DNA from: an uncultured Bacilli bacterium
Lineage (GTDB): Bacteria; Bacillota_I; Bacilli_A; RF39; UBA660
DNA length: 12,601 bases
Direction of reading: 5' to 3'
Assembly: GCA_947624125.1 (NCBI GenBank)
Contig: CANQIY010000027.1
Span: 1 to 12,601, forward strand
Every line of letters begins with the position of its first letter. Position 1 is the first letter of the stretch. The notes beneath the pieces are model-generated. The model was not told where the DNA came from, ran no database searches, and saw only the letters and a list, made by a program, of their open reading frames with translations. The position numbers and the translations under genes were made by a program. This document shows, piece by piece, positions 6,011-12,601 of the stretch.

Positions 6011-7312
6011 ATGAAGTATTATTGTATTGGAATCAAAGGAACAGGAATGTCTTCTCTAGCCCAAATTTTATATGATTTAGGAAATGAAGTTTATGGTTAT
6101 GATGATGTTGTTAATTATAAATTTACGCAAAAAGAATTAGATAAAAGAGGTATAAAAATATATCATGACAATCAGATGAATCTCACTAAAGATATGATAG
6201 TAACTTATTCTGTGGCGGTAGATAGTAATCATCCGGAGATTAAAAGAGCGAGAGAAATGGGCTTAACTATCAAAAAATATAACGAAATAATTGGGGAAAT
6301 AACGAAAATGTTTGATACCATATGTGTATCCGGAACGCATGGTAAAACAACTACTTCATCAATGCTTAAACATATTTTAGAAGATAATGGTGGTTGTAAT
6401 TATTTTATCGGGGCTGGTGATGGGTATATAAATAAAAATTATAAAACATTTGTAATGGAAGCCGATGAATTTAATAAACATTTTTTAGCATATCATCCTC
6501 GTAGTTTAATAATTACTAATATTGAAGCTGAACATTTAGAATGCTATAAAGATTTAGATGATATAATTGCAAGTTTCATAGAAGTTGCTAATAAAACGAC
6601 ACATCATATTGTAGCTTGTGGTGATAATGACGGAAATTTACAATTAAAAGTCAATAAAAAAATCATTTATTATGGTTTTAATGACAATAATGAATATATT
6701 ATTAAAAATAATTATCTTAAGGATAATTTAGAATATTTTGATTTGTATCATAACGAAGAATTTTTAGCTACTTTTACCCTACCCTTAATTGGTAAACATA
6801 TGGTTTTAAATGCAACCGGGGCAATTATTATGAGTCTTAACTATAATATACCAATTGCTAAAATAAAAGAAAGTTTAACTACTTTTCATAATGCTGCTAG
6901 ACGTTGTGCAGAAAGTATGATTAAGGGAACGTTAATTATTGATGATTATGCTCATCATCCTACAGAAATATCTTCGACAATTGATGGTATTAAGCGAAAA
7001 TATCCAAATAAAAGATTAGTTGTGGTTTTTAAACCTAATACTTATTCGCGTTTTCTCCATTTTACTGATGATTTTGTGCATTCTTTAAAAAAGGCCGATA
7101 AAGTATATATTACTGATATCTACTCTGATAGGGAAAAGCAAGAAGATTACCCAAATATAACGTCGCAAATGCTTATCGATAAAATTAATGGTAGTGAGAA
7201 GATTTCACTTACAACAATGGATAAATTACAAAATGAAAGAGATAGTATTATCTGTTTTATGAGCTGTGCTAATGTTCAAGATATGATTGATAAATTAAAG
7301 GAGATTTTATGA
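6011..7312 (+). CDS. murC: UDP-N-acetylmuramate--L-alanine ligase
   Basis: MurC joins L-alanine to UDP-MurNAc with ATP, the first peptide step of peptidoglycan synthesis in the cytoplasm. The 433 residues show the Mur ligase plan: a UDP-binding Rossmann domain starting CIGIKGTGMSSL (5-16), the ATP loop GTHGKTTTS (108-116), MEADEFNKHF (149-158) and NIEAEHLECY (170-179) in the central domain, AARR (295-298), and DYAHHPTE (312-319), which is diagnostic for MurC among Mur ligases. Several motifs deviate from the common MurC forms (GIGGxGMS and EADESDxSF), suggesting a divergent lineage-specific branch rather than decay. It overlaps rarA by four bases (ATGA), implying translational coupling. The organism probably makes a peptidoglycan wall. 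Confidence 0.93.
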   Translation: MKYYCIGIKGTGMSSLAQILYDLGNEVYGYDDVVNYKFTQKELDKRGIKIYHDNQMNLTKDMIVTYSVAVDSNHPEIKRAREMGLTIKKYNEIIGEITKMFDTICVSGTHGKTTTSSMLKHILEDNGGCNYFIGAGDGYINKNYKTFVMEADEFNKHFLAYHPRSLIITNIEAEHLECYKDLDDIIASFIEVANKTTHHIVACGDNDGNLQLKVNKKIIYYGFNDNNEYIIKNNYLKDNLEYFDLYHNEEFLATFTLPLIGKHMVLNATGAIIMSLNYNIPIAKIKESLTTFHNAARRCAESMIKGTLIIDDYAHHPTEISSTIDGIKRKYPNKRLVVVFKPNTYSRFLHFTDDFVHSLKKADKVYITDIYSDREKQEDYPNITSQMLIDKINGSEKISLTTMDKLQNERDSIICFMSCANVQDMIDKLKEIL

Positions 7313-8502
7313 AAATTTTAGCTGATATTATAAGACCTAATAAATTAGAAGACATAATTGGTCAAGACCATTTAATAGGTGAAGGTAAAATATTAACTAA
7401 TTTAGTCAAAAATAAAAAAATGTTTTCGATAATTTTGTATGGTAAACCCGGAATTGGTAAAACTTCCATTGCTTATGCCTTAAGTAAAGAATTAGGAATT
7501 AGAACTAAATTTTTAAATGCAACAGTTAATAAAAAAGAAGATTTTGATAATGTTATTGAAGAAGCGAAATTTTATGGTGATATATTACTTGTTGTTGATG
7601 AAATTCATCGGATGAATAAAGATAAACAAGATATTCTTTTACCATATATTGAAAATGGAACAATTATTCTTTTAGGTCTTACAACTAGTAATCCTTATCA
7701 TAAGATAAATCCGGCGATTAGAAGTAGAGTTCAAATATTTGAATTACATGAACTAACAACCAAAGATATTATAAAAATATTAAATAAGGCTTATTTGTCT
7801 TTAGAAGATATTAAAATAACTGATGATGTAACTGAGTACATTGCTACTCTTTCGAGTGGGGATGTTAGAAATGCCCTTAATTTATTAGAAATGGCATATT
7901 ATTCAACTAGTAATCATGAAATTACAATTGATATAATTAAAAATATTAATTCTCAACCAGTCTTTTTTCATGATAAAAACGAAGATGGCCATTACGATGT
8001 TTTAAGTGCTTTACAAAAATCGATTCGAGGCAGTGATGTTGATGCTACTCTTCACTATGTTGCCCGTTTAATTGAAGCTGAGGATTTAGATAGTCTTTAT
8101 CGACGGATGTCAGTTATTGCTTATGAAGATATTGGGTTAGCTAATCCCGGAATTGGACCAAGATTAGATGCAGCGATAAATGCAGCGGAGCGAGTTGGGT
8201 TACCTGAAGCTCGCATTCCACTTTCGGAAATTGCTATTGAAATGGCTTTATCTCCTAAAAGTAATAGTGCTATTTTAGGTATTGATGAAGCTTTAAATGA
8301 TATTCATAAAGGATTAGCAGGAAGTATTCCTAAGCATATAAAAAATGGTAGTCCTGATTATAAATATCCCCATAATTATAAAAACGACTGGGTTTATCAA
8401 GAATATCTACCTGAAACATTAAAAGGTAAAATTTATTACCATCCTAAAAATAATACAATTGAAAATAACTTAAATAAAGTTCATAATGATATGAAAAAAT
8501 AA
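7309..8502 (+). CDS. rarA: replication-associated recombination protein A (AAA+ ATPase, MgsA/RarA)
   Basis: 397 residues, somewhat under the usual 420-450. Clamp-loader-like AAA+ ATPase that acts at stalled replication forks and with single-strand binding protein. Seen: IIRPNKLEDIIGQDHLIG (7-24, the RPxxxxDxxGQ box), Walker A YGKPGIGKTS (44-53), Walker B LLVVDEIHR (93-101), sensor-1 TTSN (125-128), arginine finger RSR (138-140) and sensor-2 GDVRNALNLLE. The C-terminal tetramerisation domain contains IRGSDVDATLHYVARLIEAE (split as IRGSDVDATL and HYVARLIEAE), RRMSVIAYEDIGLA and the family-typical YKYPHNY. A strong AAAGGAG precedes ATG 7309 inside the murC end. Its stop directly abuts the convergent tcdA stop with no spacer; only an AT-only hairpin (8503-8537) could end transcription. 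In Bacillus, rarA also neighbours tcdA (yrvM). Confidence 0.96.
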   Translation: MKILADIIRPNKLEDIIGQDHLIGEGKILTNLVKNKKMFSIILYGKPGIGKTSIAYALSKELGIRTKFLNATVNKKEDFDNVIEEAKFYGDILLVVDEIHRMNKDKQDILLPYIENGTIILLGLTTSNPYHKINPAIRSRVQIFELHELTTKDIIKILNKAYLSLEDIKITDDVTEYIATLSSGDVRNALNLLEMAYYSTSNHEITIDIIKNINSQPVFFHDKNEDGHYDVLSALQKSIRGSDVDATLHYVARLIEAEDLDSLYRRMSVIAYEDIGLANPGIGPRLDAAINAAERVGLPEARIPLSEIAIEMALSPKSNSAILGIDEALNDIHKGLAGSIPKHIKNGSPDYKYPHNYKNDWVYQEYLPETLKGKIYYHPKNNTIENNLNKVHNDMKK

Positions 8503-9171
8503 TTAATTATGAATGATATCATTAATAATATAATTAACCATTAATATACCAGCAATACCAGGTGAAGTGATTATCGAATCAACTTTACCTTTTTTGATTG
8601 GTACTTCTTCACTCCAAACAACCGGAATATTTAAATTTAAATTATTGTCTTTTAATAATTTTCTTAATTTTTTCGCTAAAGGGTCATTAGATGTCTTATT
8701 TAATTTGGTGACTTTTACTTTACTAGCATCAAGCCTATTTCCAACACCCATTGAAGAAATGATTTTAATATGATTATCTTGGGCATATTTTATTAAAAAA
8801 TATTTGGTTTTTAAGCTATCACACGCATCAATAATATAATCATAATCTCTTGCTAACATATCCATATTATTTTCATTTAAAAAGATATTTAAAGATGTAA
8901 TTTTAATATCTTTATTAATAATACTTGCCATATTGGTAGCTACTTCTACTTTATCTTTGCTGACTGTTTCAAGACTTGCCACTAATTGCCGATTTAAATT
9001 ACTCATTTCCACTTTATCATAATCAATAATTGTAATATCTAAAAAACCACTTCTAATAAGAGATGTAAAAGCAAAGCTTCCTACTCCACCAACACCAACT
9101 AAAAGGATTTTTTTACTTTGAATTTTTTGAAAATTGTTTTCCCCTATTAAATTAATTAATCTTTCATACAT
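8503..9171 (-). CDS. tcdA: tRNA threonylcarbamoyladenosine (t6A) dehydratase, ThiF/E1-like
   Basis: 222 residues. TcdA (CsdL/YgdL; Bacillus YrvM) uses ATP to cyclise t6A-37 of tRNA to the hydantoin form ct6A. Seen: nucleotide-binding ILLVGVGGVGSFAFTSLIRS (22-41), acidic IIDYD (48-52), NLNRQL (58-63, the E1 arginine motif), IIDACDSLKTK (113-123), and SSMGVGNRLD (139-148) followed by KTSNDPLAKKLRK (159-171), a stretch specific to TcdA rather than MoeB/ThiF. It is shorter than E. coli TcdA (268) but close to short Firmicutes forms. AGGTGA lies six bases before ATG 9171. It lies 28 bases downstream of the T-run ending the 6S RNA, so its mRNA may come from read-through or an unseen promoter. Confidence 0.93.
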   Translation of the reverse strand: MYERLINLIGENNFQKIQSKKILLVGVGGVGSFAFTSLIRSGFLDITIIDYDKVEMSNLNRQLVASLETVSKDKVEVATNMASIINKDIKITSLNIFLNENNMDMLARDYDYIIDACDSLKTKYFLIKYAQDNHIKIISSMGVGNRLDASKVKVTKLNKTSNDPLAKKLRKLLKDNNLNLNIPVVWSEEVPIKKGKVDSIITSPGIAGILMVNYIINDIIHN

Positions 9172-9198
9172 TTTAATTCACCTACATTAAAAACCATT

Positions 9199-9372
9199 AA
9201 AAAACCTAGAGGTAGTTACTTTGATAAAATCCCGCTCTCTCGCAGGTGGTAGAACACATATCAAGCATTAGGATTCCCATTACAATGTAACAGGCATTCA
9301 ACACAACAAGATAATTAGTTCCCCTTATTATCAATATAGTCGGTTTTATATGAATAACTAACCTTACTAGGT
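9199..9372 (-). ncRNA. ssrS: 6S RNA (RNA polymerase-binding regulatory RNA)
   Basis: About 174 nt. The ends form a long closing stem: ACCTAG (9372-9367) with CTAGGT (9209-9204), then AGG with CCT, then TAGTT with AACTA, separated by small bulges. The 3' end runs into six U (9204-9199), like an intrinsic terminator. Inside, CCTGC/GCGGG form a small hairpin with a GAGAGA loop on the 3' side of the expected central bubble, and CCTGTTAC/GTAATGGG close an apical hairpin. This rod with a central bubble is the 6S plan: it mimics an open promoter and sequesters the sigma-A holoenzyme. Position supports it: in Bacillus the 6S-1 gene lies beside yrvM (tcdA) and rarA (from memory). Assignment is by structure and synteny, not by sequence identity. 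Confidence 0.78.
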
Positions 9373-9378
9373 ATTTAT

Positions 9379-9387
9379 ATTATAACA
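9379..9387 (-). promoter_or_regulatory. extended -10 promoter of the 6S RNA
   Basis: On the minus strand TG-T-TATAAT (9387-9379) ends six bases before the predicted 5' end at 9372. No good -35 box lies 16-18 bases upstream, so the extended -10 TG probably compensates. The surrounding 18 bases are identical to the promoter region at 12517-12534. Confidence 0.65.
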
Positions 9388-9430
9388 TAACTAATATATT
9401 TTATACTATATAAATGACATAATTTGACAT

Positions 9431-11179
9431 TTATTTCCAACAAGTTGAAACATCACAGTTTGAAGAATAAGGCATTGGATTTGGCATCTCTAATTTAACA
9501 ATCATTGGTATTTTAAAGGCTCCTCCAAAACCAACGCAAGTACCCGGTTGAAGAACTTTTTGCTTTTCAACGATATCGGATGATATATTAGGAAGCATTT
9601 CTTCAATATATTTTATATCTAATGGGTGGGTCATTTTAAAAATTAAGAAGTTGGAACATTGCGCTATAACTGTATCACTAATTTCAACTGGTCTTTGACT
9701 GATAATGTCTAAGATAACTCCATATTTACGCCCTTCTTTGGCAATTCTATCGAATATATTATAACCAATTAGGAAAGTATCAGTATCTTTTTGAATATAA
9801 CGATGGGCTTCTTCTAAGAATAAATGGAATGGTATACTAGCTCTTTTTTCTAAGCCTTTTGAATATTCAAACATTAAACGACAGAAAATTTTAACAATAA
9901 CTTTAGCATAAACATCGTCAATATCTTCTAAGTTAATGTTTATAATTTGCGCTTTTGTATCATTCTTTTGAATTAATCCCTTTATATAATCTTCTACAGG
10001 TATATATTTAGTACCGGTAAAATACGAACCAACTTTACTAGACATTATAGTATTAAGCCGAACTTTCAAAATGATGGAATCACTATATAGGTTTTCATTA
10101 TGTTGAAATCCTTCACTGATTAAAGTAAATTCCATGGCTTTATTAAAGTCTTGTAAAGTATAATAAGCACCCTCAGGTTCATTAAAAACAACGGAATCAT
10201 CTAAGATATGTTTTAAAATATAATCTGTAATTAAAACATTTTCACCGAAATTACCATGGGCATCGATTTCGAAACATTCACTAAATACTCTTGTATAACC
10301 TACTCCTGGAATAACACTATTAAAATTAAATTCCGGTGTATTACATACTTCAATAATCGTAAAAATTTCATTTTTCTTATTAGCTGTTGTTTCACTACTA
10401 AATAGGATAGCTAAAAGTGCTTTGGCAATTAAATGGTTTTTTAAACGCCGTGATTCTTCGTTTTCTTGCGAAAATATCTTGGCTAGTTTAATTGTATTTT
10501 CGATAATTGGTAATTGTGAGTGATTACTTGCCTGCAATAACAAAGCCCAGTCATCTAAATTAAGTAAATGAACCGGTATATCTAATAAAAAGTCATCTTC
10601 ATCACTAGGATTAGTTGTAATAAATTTATAATTATATTGAGGATTGATTTGATTTAAAGCATGAAAAGCATTTTTATATTCACCATAAGCATCAAAGATA
10701 AATAAATTGGCATTAATAGGGTTCATGCTTTTATTATTAAATACATTTTGAACAATTCTCGCTACTCCACATGATTTACCACTACCAGAGTTACCAAAAA
10801 TGGCTAAATGATTTGAAAATAAATCATTTATATTAGGGCAAACTTTAAAGTTTTTATAAATCGCTGAATCACCTAAAACAAAAGATTTATCTGATTCAAT
10901 TCCTACTAATTCCATTAATTCTTCCCCATTTATAATTCTAATATTTGAATTAAGAAGAGGTTTTCTTAAAACACCATTTAAATATCTTTTACCTTGATAT
11001 TCTCCTAAAAATCTTATTTTAATGACATCATCGTTAAGTTCAATAACTTCTCCTAATATTCTTTGATTAGGGGCTTCAAATATAACATGAATATTCATTA
11101 AATCTGCAACGACATCACGACTCATCTTATTTTCGACATGAGCAATATTATCACTTATAAAAAGTATTTTTCCAAACAT
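9431..11179 (-). CDS. HerA-type hexameric ATPase (DUF87, HerA/FtsK superfamily)
   Basis: 582 residues. A beta-rich HAS-barrel-like start (1-85, with ILGEVIELNDDVIKIRFLGE split as ILGEVIELND and DVIKIRFLGE) precedes the RecA-like motor: Walker A FGNSGSGKS (128-136), LFIFDAYGEY (159-168), Walker B FHLFLEEAHRYI (451-462) with two acidic residues, a probable arginine finger in AKEGRKYG (480-487) and the sensor SQRP (494-497). HerA proteins are DNA-pumping ring motors, usually paired with the NurA nuclease in archaea and with various effectors in bacterial defence. No NurA is in the window; instead it follows a membrane beta-sandwich protein by 11 bases, with AGGTGAT placed right after that gene's TAG. 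The short tail ending CDVSTCW is odd. No gamma domain, so it is not FtsK. The role is unknown. Confidence 0.88.
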   Translation of the reverse strand: MFGKILFISDNIAHVENKMSRDVVADLMNIHVIFEAPNQRILGEVIELNDDVIKIRFLGEYQGKRYLNGVLRKPLLNSNIRIINGEELMELVGIESDKSFVLGDSAIYKNFKVCPNINDLFSNHLAIFGNSGSGKSCGVARIVQNVFNNKSMNPINANLFIFDAYGEYKNAFHALNQINPQYNYKFITTNPSDEDDFLLDIPVHLLNLDDWALLLQASNHSQLPIIENTIKLAKIFSQENEESRRLKNHLIAKALLAILFSSETTANKKNEIFTIIEVCNTPEFNFNSVIPGVGYTRVFSECFEIDAHGNFGENVLITDYILKHILDDSVVFNEPEGAYYTLQDFNKAMEFTLISEGFQHNENLYSDSIILKVRLNTIMSSKVGSYFTGTKYIPVEDYIKGLIQKNDTKAQIININLEDIDDVYAKVIVKIFCRLMFEYSKGLEKRASIPFHLFLEEAHRYIQKDTDTFLIGYNIFDRIAKEGRKYGVILDIISQRPVEISDTVIAQCSNFLIFKMTHPLDIKYIEEMLPNISSDIVEKQKVLQPGTCVGFGGAFKIPMIVKLEMPNPMPYSSNCDVSTCWK

Positions 11180-11190
11180 ATTATCACCTA

Positions 11191-12495
11191 CTATTTTTTC
11201 TTTTCCTTTTTGTTTTTCTTTTTTAAATTAATACGATAACCTTTTTTCATATTTCTATTTATAAATATATAGATAAATGTAAACATTACGATAATCGCTA
11301 TTATAAATATAATTAATAACACTGTTCGAAATATGCTATTTTTAGCTATATCATTTTCTTCAGTTTGACTTAATTTATTAACGATTAATTTATAGGTTGT
11401 TGTTGTCTTATCTTCCCCAATAACTCTTAAAATGATTTCATTTTCTCCTTCTTTTAAATTTTCATTACCTAATATTTCAACTTGGTCATTTTCATCAGTT
11501 AAAGGATTGATTTTTAAAGAAGTAACATCACTACCCACAGTTAAATTATAAGTATATATGTCACTTTGGAAAGATTTATCTAAAGCAAAGCCTTCAATTT
11601 CAATGCCATTTAATTTACTACTTCCATTGTTCCGGTTTACTTCAATTGTATATCGAAGTTCATCTCCATTTTCAGCAATGACAGTTACATGATAATAACT
11701 TTTACCTGTTGCTAGTGTAAAGGTTCCAACTCCTTTTACAGTGGCACCCCCAAAATTTGGCTCAGCATTTATAGTAATACTTTCCACTTCTTTACTAACA
11801 TTTAAAGAATAATTGTAAACGTCACTTTTAAATTTAGGGGTTAAAATATAACCTTCAATTATTAAATTTTTTAAAGTATTATCGTTACTTGCTTCTTGTC
11901 TTGTGATTTTTAATTTATATGTTTTACTCGTTCCATCCGGAACAACAACGACAATTTCAAATTCATTTAATCCATCACTTAAATATTTTCTTCCTGTTCC
12001 TTTAACTTCAGCTTTAGCATTATTAGCTTCAGCTATAATATTTACCTTTTCATATCGGTAAGGTAAATTAAGTTCATATTCATAGACATCTTCTTTAAAA
12101 ATAGTACTTAAATCTAATTCTTCTAAAGTTAAGGTTTTTAAGGAAGCATCATTCGACACTATTTCTAAAGGAATATAAACACTACAACTACTTTCATCTT
12201 CAAAATAAACGGTTGTTTCTATTTGGGCATTTCCTTCTTTTATACCTTTAACTATGCCTAAGTCACTAATGTTTATTAAATCTTTGTTTCTAGTATCATA
12301 TTTTACTTCTAAAATATTAACATCGTTTTTGCCTTTTACTGAAATCAAAGCTTCTTCATTTAGATTAATGATATCTTTATCTATTTCTATTATGGCCTCA
12401 AAATCACGACTATTAGTACATGTAATTTGTTTAGCATAATTGATAGATGGCCAAAAGAAAATAATAGCTAATAAAATTGCCAAAAACTTTTTCAT
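11191..12495 (-). CDS. secreted, C-terminally anchored protein with three cadherin-like beta-sandwich repeats
   Basis: 434 residues from ATG 12495 (GTG 12498 in frame would add one). Signal peptide MKKFLAILLAIIFFWPSINYA (split: MKKFLAILLA and IIFFWPSINYA). Residues 24-113 look like a Big_2-type immunoglobulin-like domain (NISDLGIVKGIKEGNAQI is typical) with cysteines 26 and 104. Three repeats of about 85 residues follow (115-200, 203-288, 292-374), each beginning LKxLxIEG-like and containing F(K/Q)xDVYxYxLxV, the hallmark of the cadherin-like beta-sandwich domain (PF12733). A membrane helix (389-412) and a Lys-rich cytoplasmic tail of 22 residues end it. Most of it lies outside the cell, where such domains often bind carbohydrate or protein. 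AGGAG precedes the start. It is first in an operon with the HerA-type ATPase. Confidence 0.9.
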   Translation of the reverse strand: MKKFLAILLAIIFFWPSINYAKQITCTNSRDFEAIIEIDKDIINLNEEALISVKGKNDVNILEVKYDTRNKDLINISDLGIVKGIKEGNAQIETTVYFEDESSCSVYIPLEIVSNDASLKTLTLEELDLSTIFKEDVYEYELNLPYRYEKVNIIAEANNAKAEVKGTGRKYLSDGLNEFEIVVVVPDGTSKTYKLKITRQEASNDNTLKNLIIEGYILTPKFKSDVYNYSLNVSKEVESITINAEPNFGGATVKGVGTFTLATGKSYYHVTVIAENGDELRYTIEVNRNNGSSKLNGIEIEGFALDKSFQSDIYTYNLTVGSDVTSLKINPLTDENDQVEILGNENLKEGENEIILRVIGEDKTTTTYKLIVNKLSQTEENDIAKNSIFRTVLLIIFIIAIIVMFTFIYIFINRNMKKGYRINLKKKNKKEKKK

Positions 12496-12523
12496 CACAC
12501 TAACTCCTTATATTATTATTTAT

Positions 12524-12532
12524 ATTATAACA
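12524..12532 (-). promoter_or_regulatory. extended -10 promoter of the beta-sandwich/HerA operon
   Basis: On the minus strand TG-T-TATAAT (12532-12524) lies about 29 bases upstream of ATG 12495. The -35 position holds only TTTATT. The 18-base block 12517-12534 is identical to the 6S promoter block 9372-9389. Confidence 0.6.
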
Positions 12533-12563
12533 TACGTTTTTTAATTAATAAATTAAAAGTTGT

Positions 12564-12591
12564 AAAAAAGAAGATATTTTATTTTATCTTC
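12564..12591 (-). terminator. intrinsic terminator of a minus-strand gene beyond the right edge
   Basis: Read on the minus strand: GAAGATA (12591-12585), eight-base AT-rich loop, TATCTTC (12576-12570), then six T (12569-12564). It implies a minus-strand gene ending just outside the window. Confidence 0.6.
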
Positions 12592-12601
12592 CTATTATTA
12601 T

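Noticed and set aside
8503..8537. AT-only hairpin between rarA and tcdA as a terminator
   Set aside because: It has inverted repeats but no T-run on either strand and would be weak; it lies within the tcdA 3' codons.
8567..8773. Plus-strand open frame inside tcdA
   Set aside because: Antisense shadow of TcdA, whose motifs are unambiguous.
9235..9262. Plus-strand GGTGGTAGAACAC resembling the T-box motif
   Set aside because: It lacks the ACCGC part, no plus-strand gene follows, and the segment is explained by the minus-strand 6S RNA fold.
12254..12439. Plus-strand open frame inside the beta-sandwich protein gene
   Set aside because: Antisense shadow with no independent support.

Overview
The window is very AT-rich DNA from a low-GC Gram-positive bacterium. 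It uses the standard code: UGA is a stop (murC ends in TGA) and Trp is read from TGG. It has strong Shine-Dalgarno sites, intrinsic terminators, a peptidoglycan ligase gene (murC) and gene orders familiar from Bacillus. An uncultured, small-genome member of the Bacilli (RF39/Erysipelotrichia-like) fits best, but that is inference. Standard code and murC argue against Mycoplasma.

Left part (1-3552): the 3' end of tgt, overlapped by a small pilin-like membrane protein gene. Next is a divergent pair, a YrzE-like (TIGR04086) membrane protein and a DUF421/YrbG-type membrane protein. In B. subtilis the order tgt-yajC-yrzE-yrbG is conserved (from memory), so the pilin-like gene occupies the yajC slot. 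A two-gene operon follows: a HTH regulator with a consensus promoter and an overlapping palindromic operator, then a membrane-anchored protein with eight cysteines. It ends in a clean terminator.

Middle (3553-5872): a gene-free AT-rich stretch of about 380 bases holds a repeat cluster and a convincing chromosome dimer resolution site (dif, 3817-3844). After it come a ZIP metal transporter, an unlisted 47-residue Ser/Asn/Arg-only mini-protein with a perfect ribosome binding site and its own terminator, and a complete XerD-type tyrosine recombinase. The site plus the nearby Xer gene suggest that the window crosses the replication terminus.

Right part (5873-12601): a murC-rarA operon with overlapping ATGA runs towards a convergent block. 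In that block tcdA lies downstream of a 6S RNA gene that has its own extended -10 promoter. Beyond is a two-gene operon for a secreted/membrane protein with three cadherin-like beta-sandwich repeats and a HerA-type pumping ATPase. The rarA-tcdA-6S cluster also matches the Bacillus neighbourhood.

The items most worth a second look are the dif site and its surroundings, the S/N/R mini-protein, the HerA plus beta-sandwich pair without NurA, and the regulator plus eight-Cys protein pair.
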